A stretch of DNA of 25,757 bases from JBMOLK01 sp049325575 (lineage in GTDB: Bacteria > Bacillota > Clostridia > Acetivibrionales > Acetivibrionaceae). Positions within the stretch are counted from its first letter, which is position 1. The number at the start of each line of letters is the position of its first letter. Position numbers and translations under genes: made by a program. The notes under the pieces are model-generated. The model was not told the DNA's origin, did not search any database, and was given only the letters and a program-made list of their open reading frames with translations. This document shows positions 6,353-13,661 of this stretch, one piece after another. Location: positions 1-25,757 of the forward strand of contig JBMOLK010000001.1 in assembly GCA_049325575.1 (NCBI GenBank), written 5' to 3'.

Positions 6353-8308
6353 ATGTCAGAAATAGAAGTTCCTGTTACATTGCAATTGACCGTTAGAGAT
6401 ATTGCCGTTCAGATTGAACGGGAAGTTAAAAAACTTGCAAAGGTAAGTCCTTTTTCTGAAGAAACATCAAAACAAACAGCAAAAAAAGTTGGTAAAGAAG
6501 TACAAACTGCAATGGGTGGTGCTCTAGAACATGCTTTGCGAGCCTTCAGATATTACAAAGGATATCCTTTTATCGCAGAAATGATAAAAAGTATTGAAAA
6601 TGTTTTTAAAGAACCACGAAAATTATTAGTTGAAACAGTTGGTGAAGTTGGTATTGAAAAGATGGAAGCAGCATATAAACCTGGAAAATTAGAAAAAGAA
6701 GATTTGGGAAGTATTACAAAAGAAACCGATACCACTTTGCAAAAAATTGCGATAATAAATAAAGGTAGTTCAAATACGTTAAATAGTATTGTCGGTACTC
6801 TTAGTGGAGTAATTGGATCTGTTAATGCCTTGACTATAGGATTGCTTGCTATTTCTTCTATCTTTTTAAAAGGAATTGGAGAAATGATGGGCGGATTTTT
6901 TGAGGCATTTCAGCCACTTTATAACGTTTTGAGGACCATTGGAAAACTTGTCGGTATGATTGTAGCATCAGTAGTCAATCTTCTTGTGCCATTTCTGATG
7001 CTGATAGCTTACCTTTTAGTACCAATTCTCAAGATTATGAACTTTATTTTTAGGCCGATTTTCTTAATTTTAATGAAAGGAATGCAGGGAACAGTTAAAC
7101 TTCTTAACGACTTAATTTCTACTATACTAAAAGGTGGAGGCGACTTAGGAGTTATACTTGGTAGCATAATAAAGGTAATAATAGATACTTTAGCTCCTTT
7201 TTTCGCTGCGTTCCTTTCTGTTATAACCCCTATAATTCAGGGGGTTTTAGGTTGGCTTGGGCAAGCCATCTACGATTTCTTAACCATGAATGTAGAAGAA
7301 GTAACGAAACAGATTCCTATTCTTGGTGGAGTAATTGGATTCGCAATTAAAGCTATGCAAATGCTGATTGGAGCTATACTCGGTTTCATTGTCGGATTGG
7401 TTGGAAAAGAATCATTTGCGGATATGGGAATTTTAACTAAAGAAATGACTTCTAATCTTACAAAAGTCAATGCTGGTTTTAGATTAGGGGAAGGAATAGC
7501 GAAGATTATGATACAAATGGCAATTGCGTTTGGAACATTATTAGGATACTTTGTAGATACTATAATTCCGCAAATTGGTGCGTGGATCGAAAAATTAAAG
7601 GCAGATCCACTCGGAGCGTTGTGGGATCTGCTTGTCGGAACGTTGAAGCTAATAATCGATTCATTCAAAGCACTTCTACTCGGAACGGGAAAAAAATTTT
7701 ATAAAACTACTCTTGAATTCGAACCTACGTGGATGGGAGAACCACCGAAATTAAAAGAAGTCACAAAGGAAAAAGAAGAATTAACACTCGGAGAAATATT
7801 CGAACAGCAAGGTTTGATCGGTGCGGTGAATAAATTAGCGAAAGACTTTACAGGGATAGATATTATTGGGTATTGGAACGGAACACTAAAACCTGCTTTG
7901 GATTCGTTGGTTAAGATGATAACTGCTTTAGCGACAGTGTTTGAGAATTGGTCGAAAAATATTAACACAAATATAATTCCAAATTTAGAAAGATGGGTAA
8001 AATCAGCTATTAATAAACTTGTTGAAACTGCTTTACCTACTTATAGCGTTACAAAAATAGCTGCAAAAATGATAACAGGAAAAGATATGGTAATATCTCC
8101 AACTGGAACTCTTATTTCTACGCACCCCGAAGACTATATAATAGCAACAAGAACTCCAGAACGTTTAGGTGGTAGAAATAGTAGTGGAGAAGAAGTAACA
8201 ATTAATCTTACAGTTAATTCATCTGCTTCCAATCCACGTGATTTAGCACGTGAAATATCGAAGGAATTACAATATGCATTAAGAAATAGGTCATCATATG
8301 GATACTGA
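6353..8308 (+). CDS. Tail tape measure protein
   Basis: 651 residues; ATG 6353 follows AGGAGGTAG. Residues 1-120 are charged and helical. Residues about 150-350 hold a series of long hydrophobic helices, for example LLVPFLMLIAYLLVPILKIM and LGWLGQAIYDFL. More hydrophobic stretches occur near 375-465, and the C-terminus reads EVTINLTVNSSASNPRDLAR then EISKELQYALRN. Alternating hydrophobic helices, high helix content, position after the chaperones, and a polar tail-tip end are typical of tape measures. At about 1.5 angstrom per residue the length implies a tail near 95-100 nm (inference). No lytic domain is visible inside it. Confidence 0.8.
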   Translation: MSEIEVPVTLQLTVRDIAVQIEREVKKLAKVSPFSEETSKQTAKKVGKEVQTAMGGALEHALRAFRYYKGYPFIAEMIKSIENVFKEPRKLLVETVGEVGIEKMEAAYKPGKLEKEDLGSITKETDTTLQKIAIINKGSSNTLNSIVGTLSGVIGSVNALTIGLLAISSIFLKGIGEMMGGFFEAFQPLYNVLRTIGKLVGMIVASVVNLLVPFLMLIAYLLVPILKIMNFIFRPIFLILMKGMQGTVKLLNDLISTILKGGGDLGVILGSIIKVIIDTLAPFFAAFLSVITPIIQGVLGWLGQAIYDFLTMNVEEVTKQIPILGGVIGFAIKAMQMLIGAILGFIVGLVGKESFADMGILTKEMTSNLTKVNAGFRLGEGIAKIMIQMAIAFGTLLGYFVDTIIPQIGAWIEKLKADPLGALWDLLVGTLKLIIDSFKALLLGTGKKFYKTTLEFEPTWMGEPPKLKEVTKEKEELTLGEIFEQQGLIGAVNKLAKDFTGIDIIGYWNGTLKPALDSLVKMITALATVFENWSKNINTNIIPNLERWVKSAINKLVETALPTYSVTKIAAKMITGKDMVISPTGTLISTHPEDYIIATRTPERLGGRNSSGEEVTINLTVNSSASNPRDLAREISKELQYALRNRSSYGY

Positions 8309-8492
8309 AATTAAATCAAAATTAGAGGCAATTATACGTGAAATAGAGCACGTAGAAAAGGATATAGAACGCTATAAAAAATATAAGCAAGAAACTGACA
8401 AGTTAACTCTCAATCTGCTTTCAAATATATATCGGGAATTGAGAAGAAACAATGAAAAAAAAGAAACTAAAAACAGTATGGTGGTGGTCTAA
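8298..8492 (+). CDS. Small coiled-coil protein
   Basis: 64 residues, ATG 8298, overlapping the tape measure end by 11 bases. The sequence is strongly charged and helical: EIKSKLEAIIREIEHVEKDI, then ERYKKYKQETDKLTLNLLSN and IYRELRRNNEKKE, with heptad-like spacing. It ends MVVV. The GTGGTGGTC that encodes this end also looks like the ribosome-binding site of the next gene, which appears to begin immediately after the TAA. Function is unknown; small helical proteins next to the tape measure often belong to the tail tip. Confidence 0.6.
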   Translation: MDTEIKSKLEAIIREIEHVEKDIERYKKYKQETDKLTLNLLSNIYRELRRNNEKKETKNSMVVV

Positions 8493-8867
8493 ATCACATA
8501 TTCATTAGGGACGGTTAATTTAGGTGTAGTGATCTCAGAAGTATCGAGAAAAACAGCTAATCTGGATACTTTCACTCTTCCGTTGTCAAATTCGAATGAT
8601 GCAATGGTTTGGGATTATAACGGAGCTCAAATGGAGATAACTCTCGCTGGAAAATACGCAGAAGCAAGCCAAATCGATCTAGCAGCAAAAGTTCAAGCAC
8701 TTTTGGCGGTTATAACAGGAAATCAGACAACATTAAATTATACTTCAGATATTATCGGAACAATAAAAGTAAAAGTAGATAGTGTTGATATTCAATATGA
8801 TTCTATAGGAACAGGCCCAATGATGGTAAATTATACGCTTAGATTAATTCAGAGCGCGGAGGTATAG
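8493..8867 (+). CDS. Probable tail-tip / distal tail protein, apparent ATC start
   Basis: The frame opens right after the upstream TAA (8490-8492) at ATC 8493, preceded by GGTGGT. It reads TYSLGTVNLGVVISEVSRKT, ANLDTFTLPLSNSNDAM, WDYNGAQMEITLAGKY and ends MVNYTLRLIQSAEV. The first in-frame conventional start, GTG 8529, would cut off a beta strand that belongs to the fold, so a non-AUG start is likely (124 residues) unless the sequence has an error. The beta-rich protein lies between the tape measure and baseplate hub, where distal tail proteins are found. Exact family not recognised. Confidence 0.6.
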   Translation: MTYSLGTVNLGVVISEVSRKTANLDTFTLPLSNSNDAMVWDYNGAQMEITLAGKYAEASQIDLAAKVQALLAVITGNQTTLNYTSDIIGTIKVKVDSVDIQYDSIGTGPMMVNYTLRLIQSAEV

Positions 8868-8874
8868 GTATAAT

Positions 8875-10359
8875 ATGGCGATAGGTCGAAAAGTAACAAT
8901 TGCTGGTGTAGTCGTTACAGGTCACGTTAAAAGAGGAACTGTTCATCAAAACGCTGGAGAAGCTATCACTACCTGTGAGTTGGTCGCATCGAAAACAATT
9001 ACCGATGTTCTCACTCTGAACAATGGACAAACAGTAATCATGTGGCGAAATCTTAACGGAATTGATGAAAACGATATTATTGAACCTAATCATAGAATAT
9101 TTAAAGGATATATAGAAACTTACGTTACCGAAGGCGGAATAATAACTATTATGTGTAGAGATCAACTTGGATTAGCGATGAGAAAAACATATACGCGAAT
9201 ATTTTTGAATACTGAAGCTGAAGCTGGAGTGTTAAGCAAGATATTTAAGACACTTCTTACTCAAGCAGGATTGTCTTATGATGATACAACCATTCAAGAT
9301 TCAGGAACTATTCTTATACTGAATAGATTCAGATGCGTTAATTCTTATATTTTTGAACGATTGCAGAAATTAGCAGAGATATTGGACTGGCAATTCTATT
9401 ATAGGGCTGATACAGATAAAGTATATTTTGAACCAGAAGGATATGTCACTAATCCTAATACAATAGGAACGGATAACATACTCCAGAAAATAAAGTGGGA
9501 ATATGATACGAAAGATATGATTAATGATTTGACTATCATTGGAGCGAAACAATTGGTTACAAAAAATCCTAGTGAAGTATTTACTGGAAATGGAACTCAG
9601 AAGATATGGGTTCTCGCAGCAACTCCTGAAAATATTAAAGTAACAACTGGTACATCCGCTAAAAAATGCGGTATAAAAGGAAGTGGAGTAGGTTTGGACG
9701 TATACGTCGACAAGCAAACAAAAACAATAGAATTTGTAGTTGCGCCACCAAATGGAACTCAGATTTCGGTTGGATATGATTATACTGCTCCAGTTCCTAT
9801 TCATTCAATTCGCCAGACCTCAATTGATACCTATGGAAAATACCAAAAAGAAATGACATTAATGGATGTGATAAATATAGATGATGCAATTAATAGAGGA
9901 AATAAAATATTAGATAAGTATTGTGAACCATTTAAGTATGCTACAATCAAAATCAATATGCATAATCTTTATAGTCTAAAGATTGGAAATAGAATAAGAG
10001 TCGATGATGATGTTAATGACGTAGATGCTGTTTTTGTTGTTCAGAAATATATTCAAAATTACCCCATGAGTTATGATGAAATACAAGTGGGAGAAAAAGA
10101 AAAGGATCTATCTCGATTTATTGCAGCGCTCTCCGATAAAACGAAAAGAATCGAAGAAGAAGAATATAGAGATACTGAATTAATAATTAATCTTGTTCAA
10201 TCTTTAGCTGCATTCGAAATAAAGCCGAAACAGATGAATATCACTCAAACAGCAATCAATGATAGTTTTATTATTGGGCATACCACTCATGGAATAATAG
10301 GAACATCCATGCTTGGTGATAGAAAAACATTAATAGGTACAACAACGTATAATTATTGA
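8875..10359 (+). CDS. Baseplate hub / tail-tip protein (gpD/gp27-like)
   Basis: 494 residues; ATG 8875 with GAGGTATAGGT upstream. Residues 1-100 have the plan of a hub domain: GRKVTIAGVVVTGHVKRGTV, NNGQTVIMWRNLNG, HRIFKGYIETYVTEGG and CRDQLGLAMRKTYTRIF. Residues 110-230 contain helix VLSKIFKTLLTQAGL and YIFERLQKLAEILDWQFYYR, as in late-control D/gp27-type hub proteins. Residues 233-305 are an inserted beta module (GNGTQKIWVL...DVYVDKQTKTIEFVVAPPNG...VGYDYTAP) shared with other virion proteins here. A final hub domain contains KINMHNLYSLKIGNRIRVDD and a C-terminal linker. Position after the tape measure supports the call. Confidence 0.7.
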   Translation: MAIGRKVTIAGVVVTGHVKRGTVHQNAGEAITTCELVASKTITDVLTLNNGQTVIMWRNLNGIDENDIIEPNHRIFKGYIETYVTEGGIITIMCRDQLGLAMRKTYTRIFLNTEAEAGVLSKIFKTLLTQAGLSYDDTTIQDSGTILILNRFRCVNSYIFERLQKLAEILDWQFYYRADTDKVYFEPEGYVTNPNTIGTDNILQKIKWEYDTKDMINDLTIIGAKQLVTKNPSEVFTGNGTQKIWVLAATPENIKVTTGTSAKKCGIKGSGVGLDVYVDKQTKTIEFVVAPPNGTQISVGYDYTAPVPIHSIRQTSIDTYGKYQKEMTLMDVINIDDAINRGNKILDKYCEPFKYATIKINMHNLYSLKIGNRIRVDDDVNDVDAVFVVQKYIQNYPMSYDEIQVGEKEKDLSRFIAALSDKTKRIEEEEYRDTELIINLVQSLAAFEIKPKQMNITQTAINDSFIIGHTTHGIIGTSMLGDRKTLIGTTTYNY

Positions 10360-10369
10360 AGTTGAAAAA

Positions 10370-11125
10370 ATGGCGTTAAGCACATATTCATTGGTAGACG
10401 GACAAGTATTAGATGGTAATGCAATTACAAGCATTAAATCAGTAGCAACTAATGTGTATTTCTACACTGATAAAATTACTGGTTATGTCTATTGGTTGGC
10501 AGGAAGTATCTTTGTTAATGGAGTAGCTTATGTCCTATCTGCTGGGAATAGTGGAATTTCACAAACAAATAAACTTATCAAAGCTACTCTAGCAGATGTT
10601 GGAAATACTGCAAGTATAAGTTTTATTACAGTCACTGAAAGAATAACCTCTAATTCAGATTTTCTTCTTGGATATGTAGATAGTTCAAGCAGGCTTTATT
10701 TATACAGTTCAACGGCGCAACCTAATCTGAGTGGTTATACTTATACGGTTGCAACTGATAACATTAACGTTAATGGTGAAGGTTATTTTCTCAGTGCTTC
10801 TGCTTTTGCAGAAAAAGGTGTTAAGATATCATCGTCCGGAGGATCAGGGCAAGGATCATACGTTTATGCTACGACTTCATTAACGGTAACAATAGATGGA
10901 ACGGTGACGAAAACAGAAACGAATACTAACAATGCTCGTCCTCTAGGTGCTAATGATAGTTATCATACAGCAGTATGTTCATTAACTGATTATAATGCAT
11001 TAACCAAGTTCAACAACAATCTTACAGTTTCCATTAACGCTGCTGTTGGAATAAGTGGATCACCATATAGCCAAGACAATATTAATTCTTTTGTCAAAAA
11101 GAATATAGTTTACGTAATCAAATAG
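10370..11125 (+). CDS. Probable tail or fibre structural protein
   Basis: 251 residues, ATG 10370. The protein is rich in Ser, Thr, Asn and Tyr and in short beta strands: YSLVDGQVLDGNAITSIKSV, VYFYTDKITGYVYWLAGSIF, FLLGYVDSSSRLYLYSS and GYTYTVATDNINVNGEGYF. A glycine/serine turn, SSSGGSGQGSY, is near residue 155-165. It resembles fibre or tail-tip accessory proteins in composition but no family is recognised. It sits between the hub gene and a baseplate-type gene, so a structural role is probable. Confidence 0.55.
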   Translation: MALSTYSLVDGQVLDGNAITSIKSVATNVYFYTDKITGYVYWLAGSIFVNGVAYVLSAGNSGISQTNKLIKATLADVGNTASISFITVTERITSNSDFLLGYVDSSSRLYLYSSTAQPNLSGYTYTVATDNINVNGEGYFLSASAFAEKGVKISSSGGSGQGSYVYATTSLTVTIDGTVTKTETNTNNARPLGANDSYHTAVCSLTDYNALTKFNNNLTVSINAAVGISGSPYSQDNINSFVKKNIVYVIK

Positions 11126-11139
11126 ATGAGGTGTTAAAT

Positions 11140-11523
11140 ATGTCTAATGGTGCAGTAGCAACGAACATTGGAAAACAGATCGCTTTGCATAGATTAGGTG
11201 GAGACGCTTCGTTAACTGAAGTTTCTGTATTCGATATCGGAACAGGAACAAACACACCTGCTGCAACTGATACGACGTTACAGATTCCATTATCGCTCAA
11301 CAAACCTTTTCTTACGGGTTATCCTACATACAACGATATTGACAGAAGAATAATTATACGCGGACAGATATTTTCAACAGAAGCAAATGGAAATACTCTG
11401 ACAGAAGTAGGAGTTTTCAACAACGATGCAACAAAAAAATTGTTCGCGCGACATGTGCATGATGGTATAGTTAAGAATAACTTAACGGAGATAATATATG
11501 AACTTGTATATGAATGTCCATAG
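11140..11523 (+). CDS. Probable baseplate / fibre-attachment protein
   Basis: 127 residues from ATG 11140, preceded by GAGGTG (a GTG at 11131 would place the start inside that site). Two similar halves are visible: GGDASLTEVSVFDIGTGT near residues 20-37 and NGNTLTEVGVFNNDATKKLF near 85-104. Both have the 'sLTEVgvFd' strand that occurs in tail-collar and fibre N-terminal domains. The C-terminal LTEIIYELVYEC is a further strand. The repeated pattern and position after hub-type genes suggest a baseplate or fibre-joining protein. Not assigned to a named family. Confidence 0.6.
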   Translation: MSNGAVATNIGKQIALHRLGGDASLTEVSVFDIGTGTNTPAATDTTLQIPLSLNKPFLTGYPTYNDIDRRIIIRGQIFSTEANGNTLTEVGVFNNDATKKLFARHVHDGIVKNNLTEIIYELVYECP

Positions 11524-11535
11524 AGGCTAAAAAGA

Positions 11536-12489
11536 ATGTTGGGGTTAAGATGTAGTATGATAGCAAATATACTCACATACATCAAAGAAAACATAAGAAA
11601 ACTTATGATTTCTTTTGGATATATAGCGATTACCGAACATAACGAAATAATAGAAAAGATAGTCAAAATATCACAAACAAGACATGAAGACGACGTTAAA
11701 AAAGTCACAGAAAGATATATAAACGAAATCGATGAGTTAAAAAAGAAAGATAATAACGAAATAAGAAAATTAAATGAAGTAATCGAAATCATGGAAAGAG
11801 AAAAAGAAGAAAAGTTAAATTTAATTCATAAGTTAACTAAAGAAATCGAAGAACTTAAAATATTAACCAGACAAGTAAAAATTAAATTAGAAATAGAACC
11901 TCCCGCTTTTCTCGATACAACACAAAATGCTTATCTTCCTTACGTACAATGGAAAGGCGGAAATGTAGGATTACGGCCAGAGTGCGTCTATGAAACCAAT
12001 CCTTTTCTAGAGGATTGGTTCTTTAGCAACATAAACAGAGATGCATTTGAAAAAAAAACAAAATATGAAAAAATCGTGAGTATCTGGTACGCTATTCTGG
12101 ACGTTAGAAAATACACGCTCGATAGCGGAGATAATTGGCAGTTTCCTCAAGTTACGATATGTAGAAAAGAATGTGATTGTGAAGATGGAACAACGTTATT
12201 CGTTTCTCTATGTATGGCAATAGGTTTATCCCCTAATGAAGTTTTCAATGCAGTCGGACAGTGTAGTTTCGGCTATCATTCATACCCTATAGTTTTTTTC
12301 AAGAAGGAAGAATTACCAGCAGATATGGTTGAAGGTTGGTATATTTTCGAAACAACACTGCCGCAAGGAACGAACCCACAAAAACCGAAAACGCTGAAAA
12401 CTACCTCTTCGTATTATTTGCCAGATAGCTTAGCGAATTGGAATTTTTCTGGAGTAATTAAAAAAGAGTATGAACAATGCTTTAAATAA
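11536..12489 (+). CDS. Transglutaminase-fold cysteine hydrolase with coiled-coil N-terminus
   Basis: 317 residues; ATG 11536 has GAGG ten bases upstream, and ATG 11557 is an alternative. Residues 1-35 are amphipathic or hydrophobic, 40-115 a long coiled coil, and 135-275 a transglutaminase-like core. The core shows YEKIVSIWYAILDVRKYT, DNWQFP, then CDCEDGTTLFVSLCMAIGL with the likely nucleophile Cys215, His248 in FGYHSYP, and an acidic residue Glu272 in WYIFETT where Asp is usual. Members of this clan include peptidases; methanogen virus pseudomurein endoisopeptidases share this fold (known). Location between tail-fibre genes and a run of small membrane proteins suggests a role in envelope breaching at entry or lysis. 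Substrate unknown. Confidence 0.7.
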   Translation: MLGLRCSMIANILTYIKENIRKLMISFGYIAITEHNEIIEKIVKISQTRHEDDVKKVTERYINEIDELKKKDNNEIRKLNEVIEIMEREKEEKLNLIHKLTKEIEELKILTRQVKIKLEIEPPAFLDTTQNAYLPYVQWKGGNVGLRPECVYETNPFLEDWFFSNINRDAFEKKTKYEKIVSIWYAILDVRKYTLDSGDNWQFPQVTICRKECDCEDGTTLFVSLCMAIGLSPNEVFNAVGQCSFGYHSYPIVFFKKEELPADMVEGWYIFETTLPQGTNPQKPKTLKTTSSYYLPDSLANWNFSGVIKKEYEQCFK

Positions 12490-12584
12490 TGGGTGATAAT
12501 TTGGCAGAAGAAAAAAGAGTGGAAAATTCAGAAAAAAAAAGAAAGCAAATAGAGGATGAATGGAAAGAAAAAGAAGAAAAGTGA
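12489..12584 (+). CDS. Tiny highly charged peptide, unknown
   Basis: ATG 12489 overlaps the preceding TAA (TAATG) and opens a 31-codon frame of almost only Glu, Lys and Arg, ending WKEKEEK. TTG 12501, which follows GGTGAT, would give 27 residues. Overlapping starts on both sides suggest it is translated in the operon. It could be a real small helix or just a coupling frame. Confidence 0.35.
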   Translation: MGDNLAEEKRVENSEKKRKQIEDEWKEKEEK

Positions 12585-12588
12585 GTGT

Positions 12589-12876
12589 ATGAATGAATTG
12601 TTACTGTATGTTGGAGCAAGTATTATAGTTGGATTGACAGGTTACTTGAAAAATTACATCAAAACGAAAGAAGTATTTAATTTTTTTCGCTTCGGTACGA
12701 CTATCTTAGTTGGCAGTAGTGCTGGATTCGTTATTTTCAGTTTTTTCAGTAATATCAACATTTTCTCTACGTTGCTTTCGATATACGGTCTGACGAATCT
12801 CACCAACATCGCTGCTAATATATGTGTTTCTATATTCGAAAAAAATAAAAAGAGAATGGAGGGGTATAGATGTTGA
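12589..12876 (+). CDS. Small membrane protein, possible holin (paralogue of 2805)
   Basis: 95 residues from ATG 12589, after GTGAGTG. A longer in-frame start at 12556 would overlap the previous peptide and add only lysines. There are two hydrophobic segments, LLLYVGASIIVGLTGYL (about 4-20) and TTILVGSSAGFVIFSFF (about 40-57), then a moderately hydrophobic C-terminal half ending NIAANICVSIF. GLTGYLKN, KTKEVFNF..FGTTILV and NIAAN align with the protein at 2805. It follows the transglutaminase-fold gene and precedes two more membrane proteins, so a holin or antiholin role is plausible. Stop overlaps the next ATG. Confidence 0.65.
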   Translation: MNELLLYVGASIIVGLTGYLKNYIKTKEVFNFFRFGTTILVGSSAGFVIFSFFSNINIFSTLLSIYGLTNLTNIAANICVSIFEKNKKRMEGYRC

Positions 12877-13073
12877 AATACCCAGTTTCCTTGATACTCT
12901 TAATCGGATACGTAGGATACGTTTTTCTTTCATGGCAATACGTAGAAAACCTAAGCGTTTTACCACCTTCGACCGTTAACAATGCCGACATTGTTCTACA
13001 TACCTATTCGGTTTTCATGTATCTATTCGCGTTGTTATACCTAATTTGGAATGAAAAAAAGGCGAATAAATGA
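12870..13073 (+). CDS. Small two-helix membrane protein
   Basis: 67 residues; ATG 12870 with GGAGGGG upstream, overlapping the previous gene. Two hydrophobic helices: residues 4-24 (YPVSLILLIGYVGYVFLSWQ) and about 43-60 (VLHTYSVFMYLFALLYLIW). The ending NEKKANK is basic, so the C-terminus probably faces the cytoplasm. It is second in a run of three small membrane proteins with overlapping starts and stops; a holin or accessory lysis role is an inference from context. Confidence 0.6.
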   Translation: MLKYPVSLILLIGYVGYVFLSWQYVENLSVLPPSTVNNADIVLHTYSVFMYLFALLYLIWNEKKANK

Positions 13074-13372
13074 CTGATAATATTGGTATCCAATATATTG
13101 AAATGGCGTTTTCGGTTATTCTGTCTGCGTGTGGTGGGATAGTGCACATACTTTCAGATCCAGATACGAAAAAAACCACAATTATTCTAATTACCGAAAG
13201 TTTCACCTCCATGTTTATCGGCATGCTTATTTTTCTTCTATTGCAGAATTATATTTCTACCAATATTCTTGCTGGATTATGCGGATTAAGTGGATATATC
13301 GGTATCCCTGTTCTACAGAATCTAACTAGGTTTTTTTTCAAGATCTTGAAAAAAATCGAGGTGAAATTATGA
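13070..13372 (+). CDS. Three-helix membrane protein, holin-like
   Basis: 100 residues; ATG 13070 overlaps the previous TGA. Hydrophobic segments: about 11-28 (EMAFSVILSACGGIVHIL), 45-63 (FTSMFIGMLIFLLLQNYI) and 67-83. The last contains AGLCGLSGYIG, similar to the GL.G..G motif of LydA-type phage holins, and a basic tail follows (KILKKIEVKL). Size, three helices and basic C-terminus fit a class I holin. It ends the run of membrane genes after the transglutaminase-fold gene. Holin is the best guess, untested. Confidence 0.65.
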   Translation: MTDNIGIQYIEMAFSVILSACGGIVHILSDPDTKKTTIILITESFTSMFIGMLIFLLLQNYISTNILAGLCGLSGYIGIPVLQNLTRFFFKILKKIEVKL

Positions 13373-13578
13373 GTAGACAAATACGCAGTTGTAAGTATCA
13401 ACGTGAACTTCTTCTTTTCGGTGCAATGCGTACATTTCCGTATAACATAATAGATCACAACACGAAAACGTGCATAAAAAAAGAGAAATGTAGACATAGT
13501 TTCTTTCTGGAAGAAGCGAAAAAAATAACACTCTGTAAAAAATCACCGTGTTTCATCGAAAGCATACGGAAACGGTAA
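13369..13578 (+). CDS. Small basic Cys-rich protein, unknown
   Basis: 69 residues; ATG 13369 overlaps the preceding TGA and has GAGGTGA upstream. It holds cysteines at about 8, 35, 41, 56 and 61, with CIKKEKC and CKKSPC pairs, and is rich in Lys and Arg. The spacing could bind zinc but does not match a named finger. It is last in the tightly overlapping operon, and its final codons run into the structured element at 13574. Not recognised. Confidence 0.5.
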   Translation: MSRQIRSCKYQRELLLFGAMRTFPYNIIDHNTKTCIKKEKCRHSFFLEEAKKITLCKKSPCFIESIRKR

Positions 13579-13644
13579 CCCCGAGAAACGCAAAAGGTTA
13601 CCATTTAGGCGTGATTGTGGGTGCAAACCCCACCTCGGAATACC
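13574..13644 (+). ncRNA. Structured element with a T-arm-like hairpin and three-way junction
   Basis: Complementary segments nest here. GGTA 13574-13577 pairs with TACC 13641-13644. CCGAG 13581-13585 pairs with CTCGG 13634-13638. ACGC 13588-13591 pairs with GCGT 13609-13612. GTGGG 13617-13621 pairs with CCCAC 13629-13633 around the loop TGCAAAC. The last hairpin abuts the closing stem exactly as a tRNA T-arm abuts the acceptor. An alternative fold uses GGTAACC 13574-13580 with GGTTACC 13596-13602, which would make a pseudoknot or a switch. It is too short for a tRNA and lies just upstream of the methyltransferase gene. It may be a 5' leader, a regulatory RNA or a tRNA-derived remnant. Confidence 0.5.
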
Positions 13645-13661
13645 TTTAATTAACAATAGGC

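Noticed and set aside
8529..8867. Conventional GTG start for the tail-tip gene
   Set aside because: It has no suitable ribosome-binding site and cuts off an in-frame coherent strand, while GGTGGT and the open frame point to 8493. Kept as an alternative only.
13574..13644. tRNA gene or tRNA-derived attachment site
   Set aside because: Only a T-arm-like hairpin and a 5-bp closing stem are present. The T-loop is TGCAAAC instead of TTCNANN, there is no D-arm or anticodon arm of proper size, and the closed structure is about 58-71 bases, too short for a tRNA.
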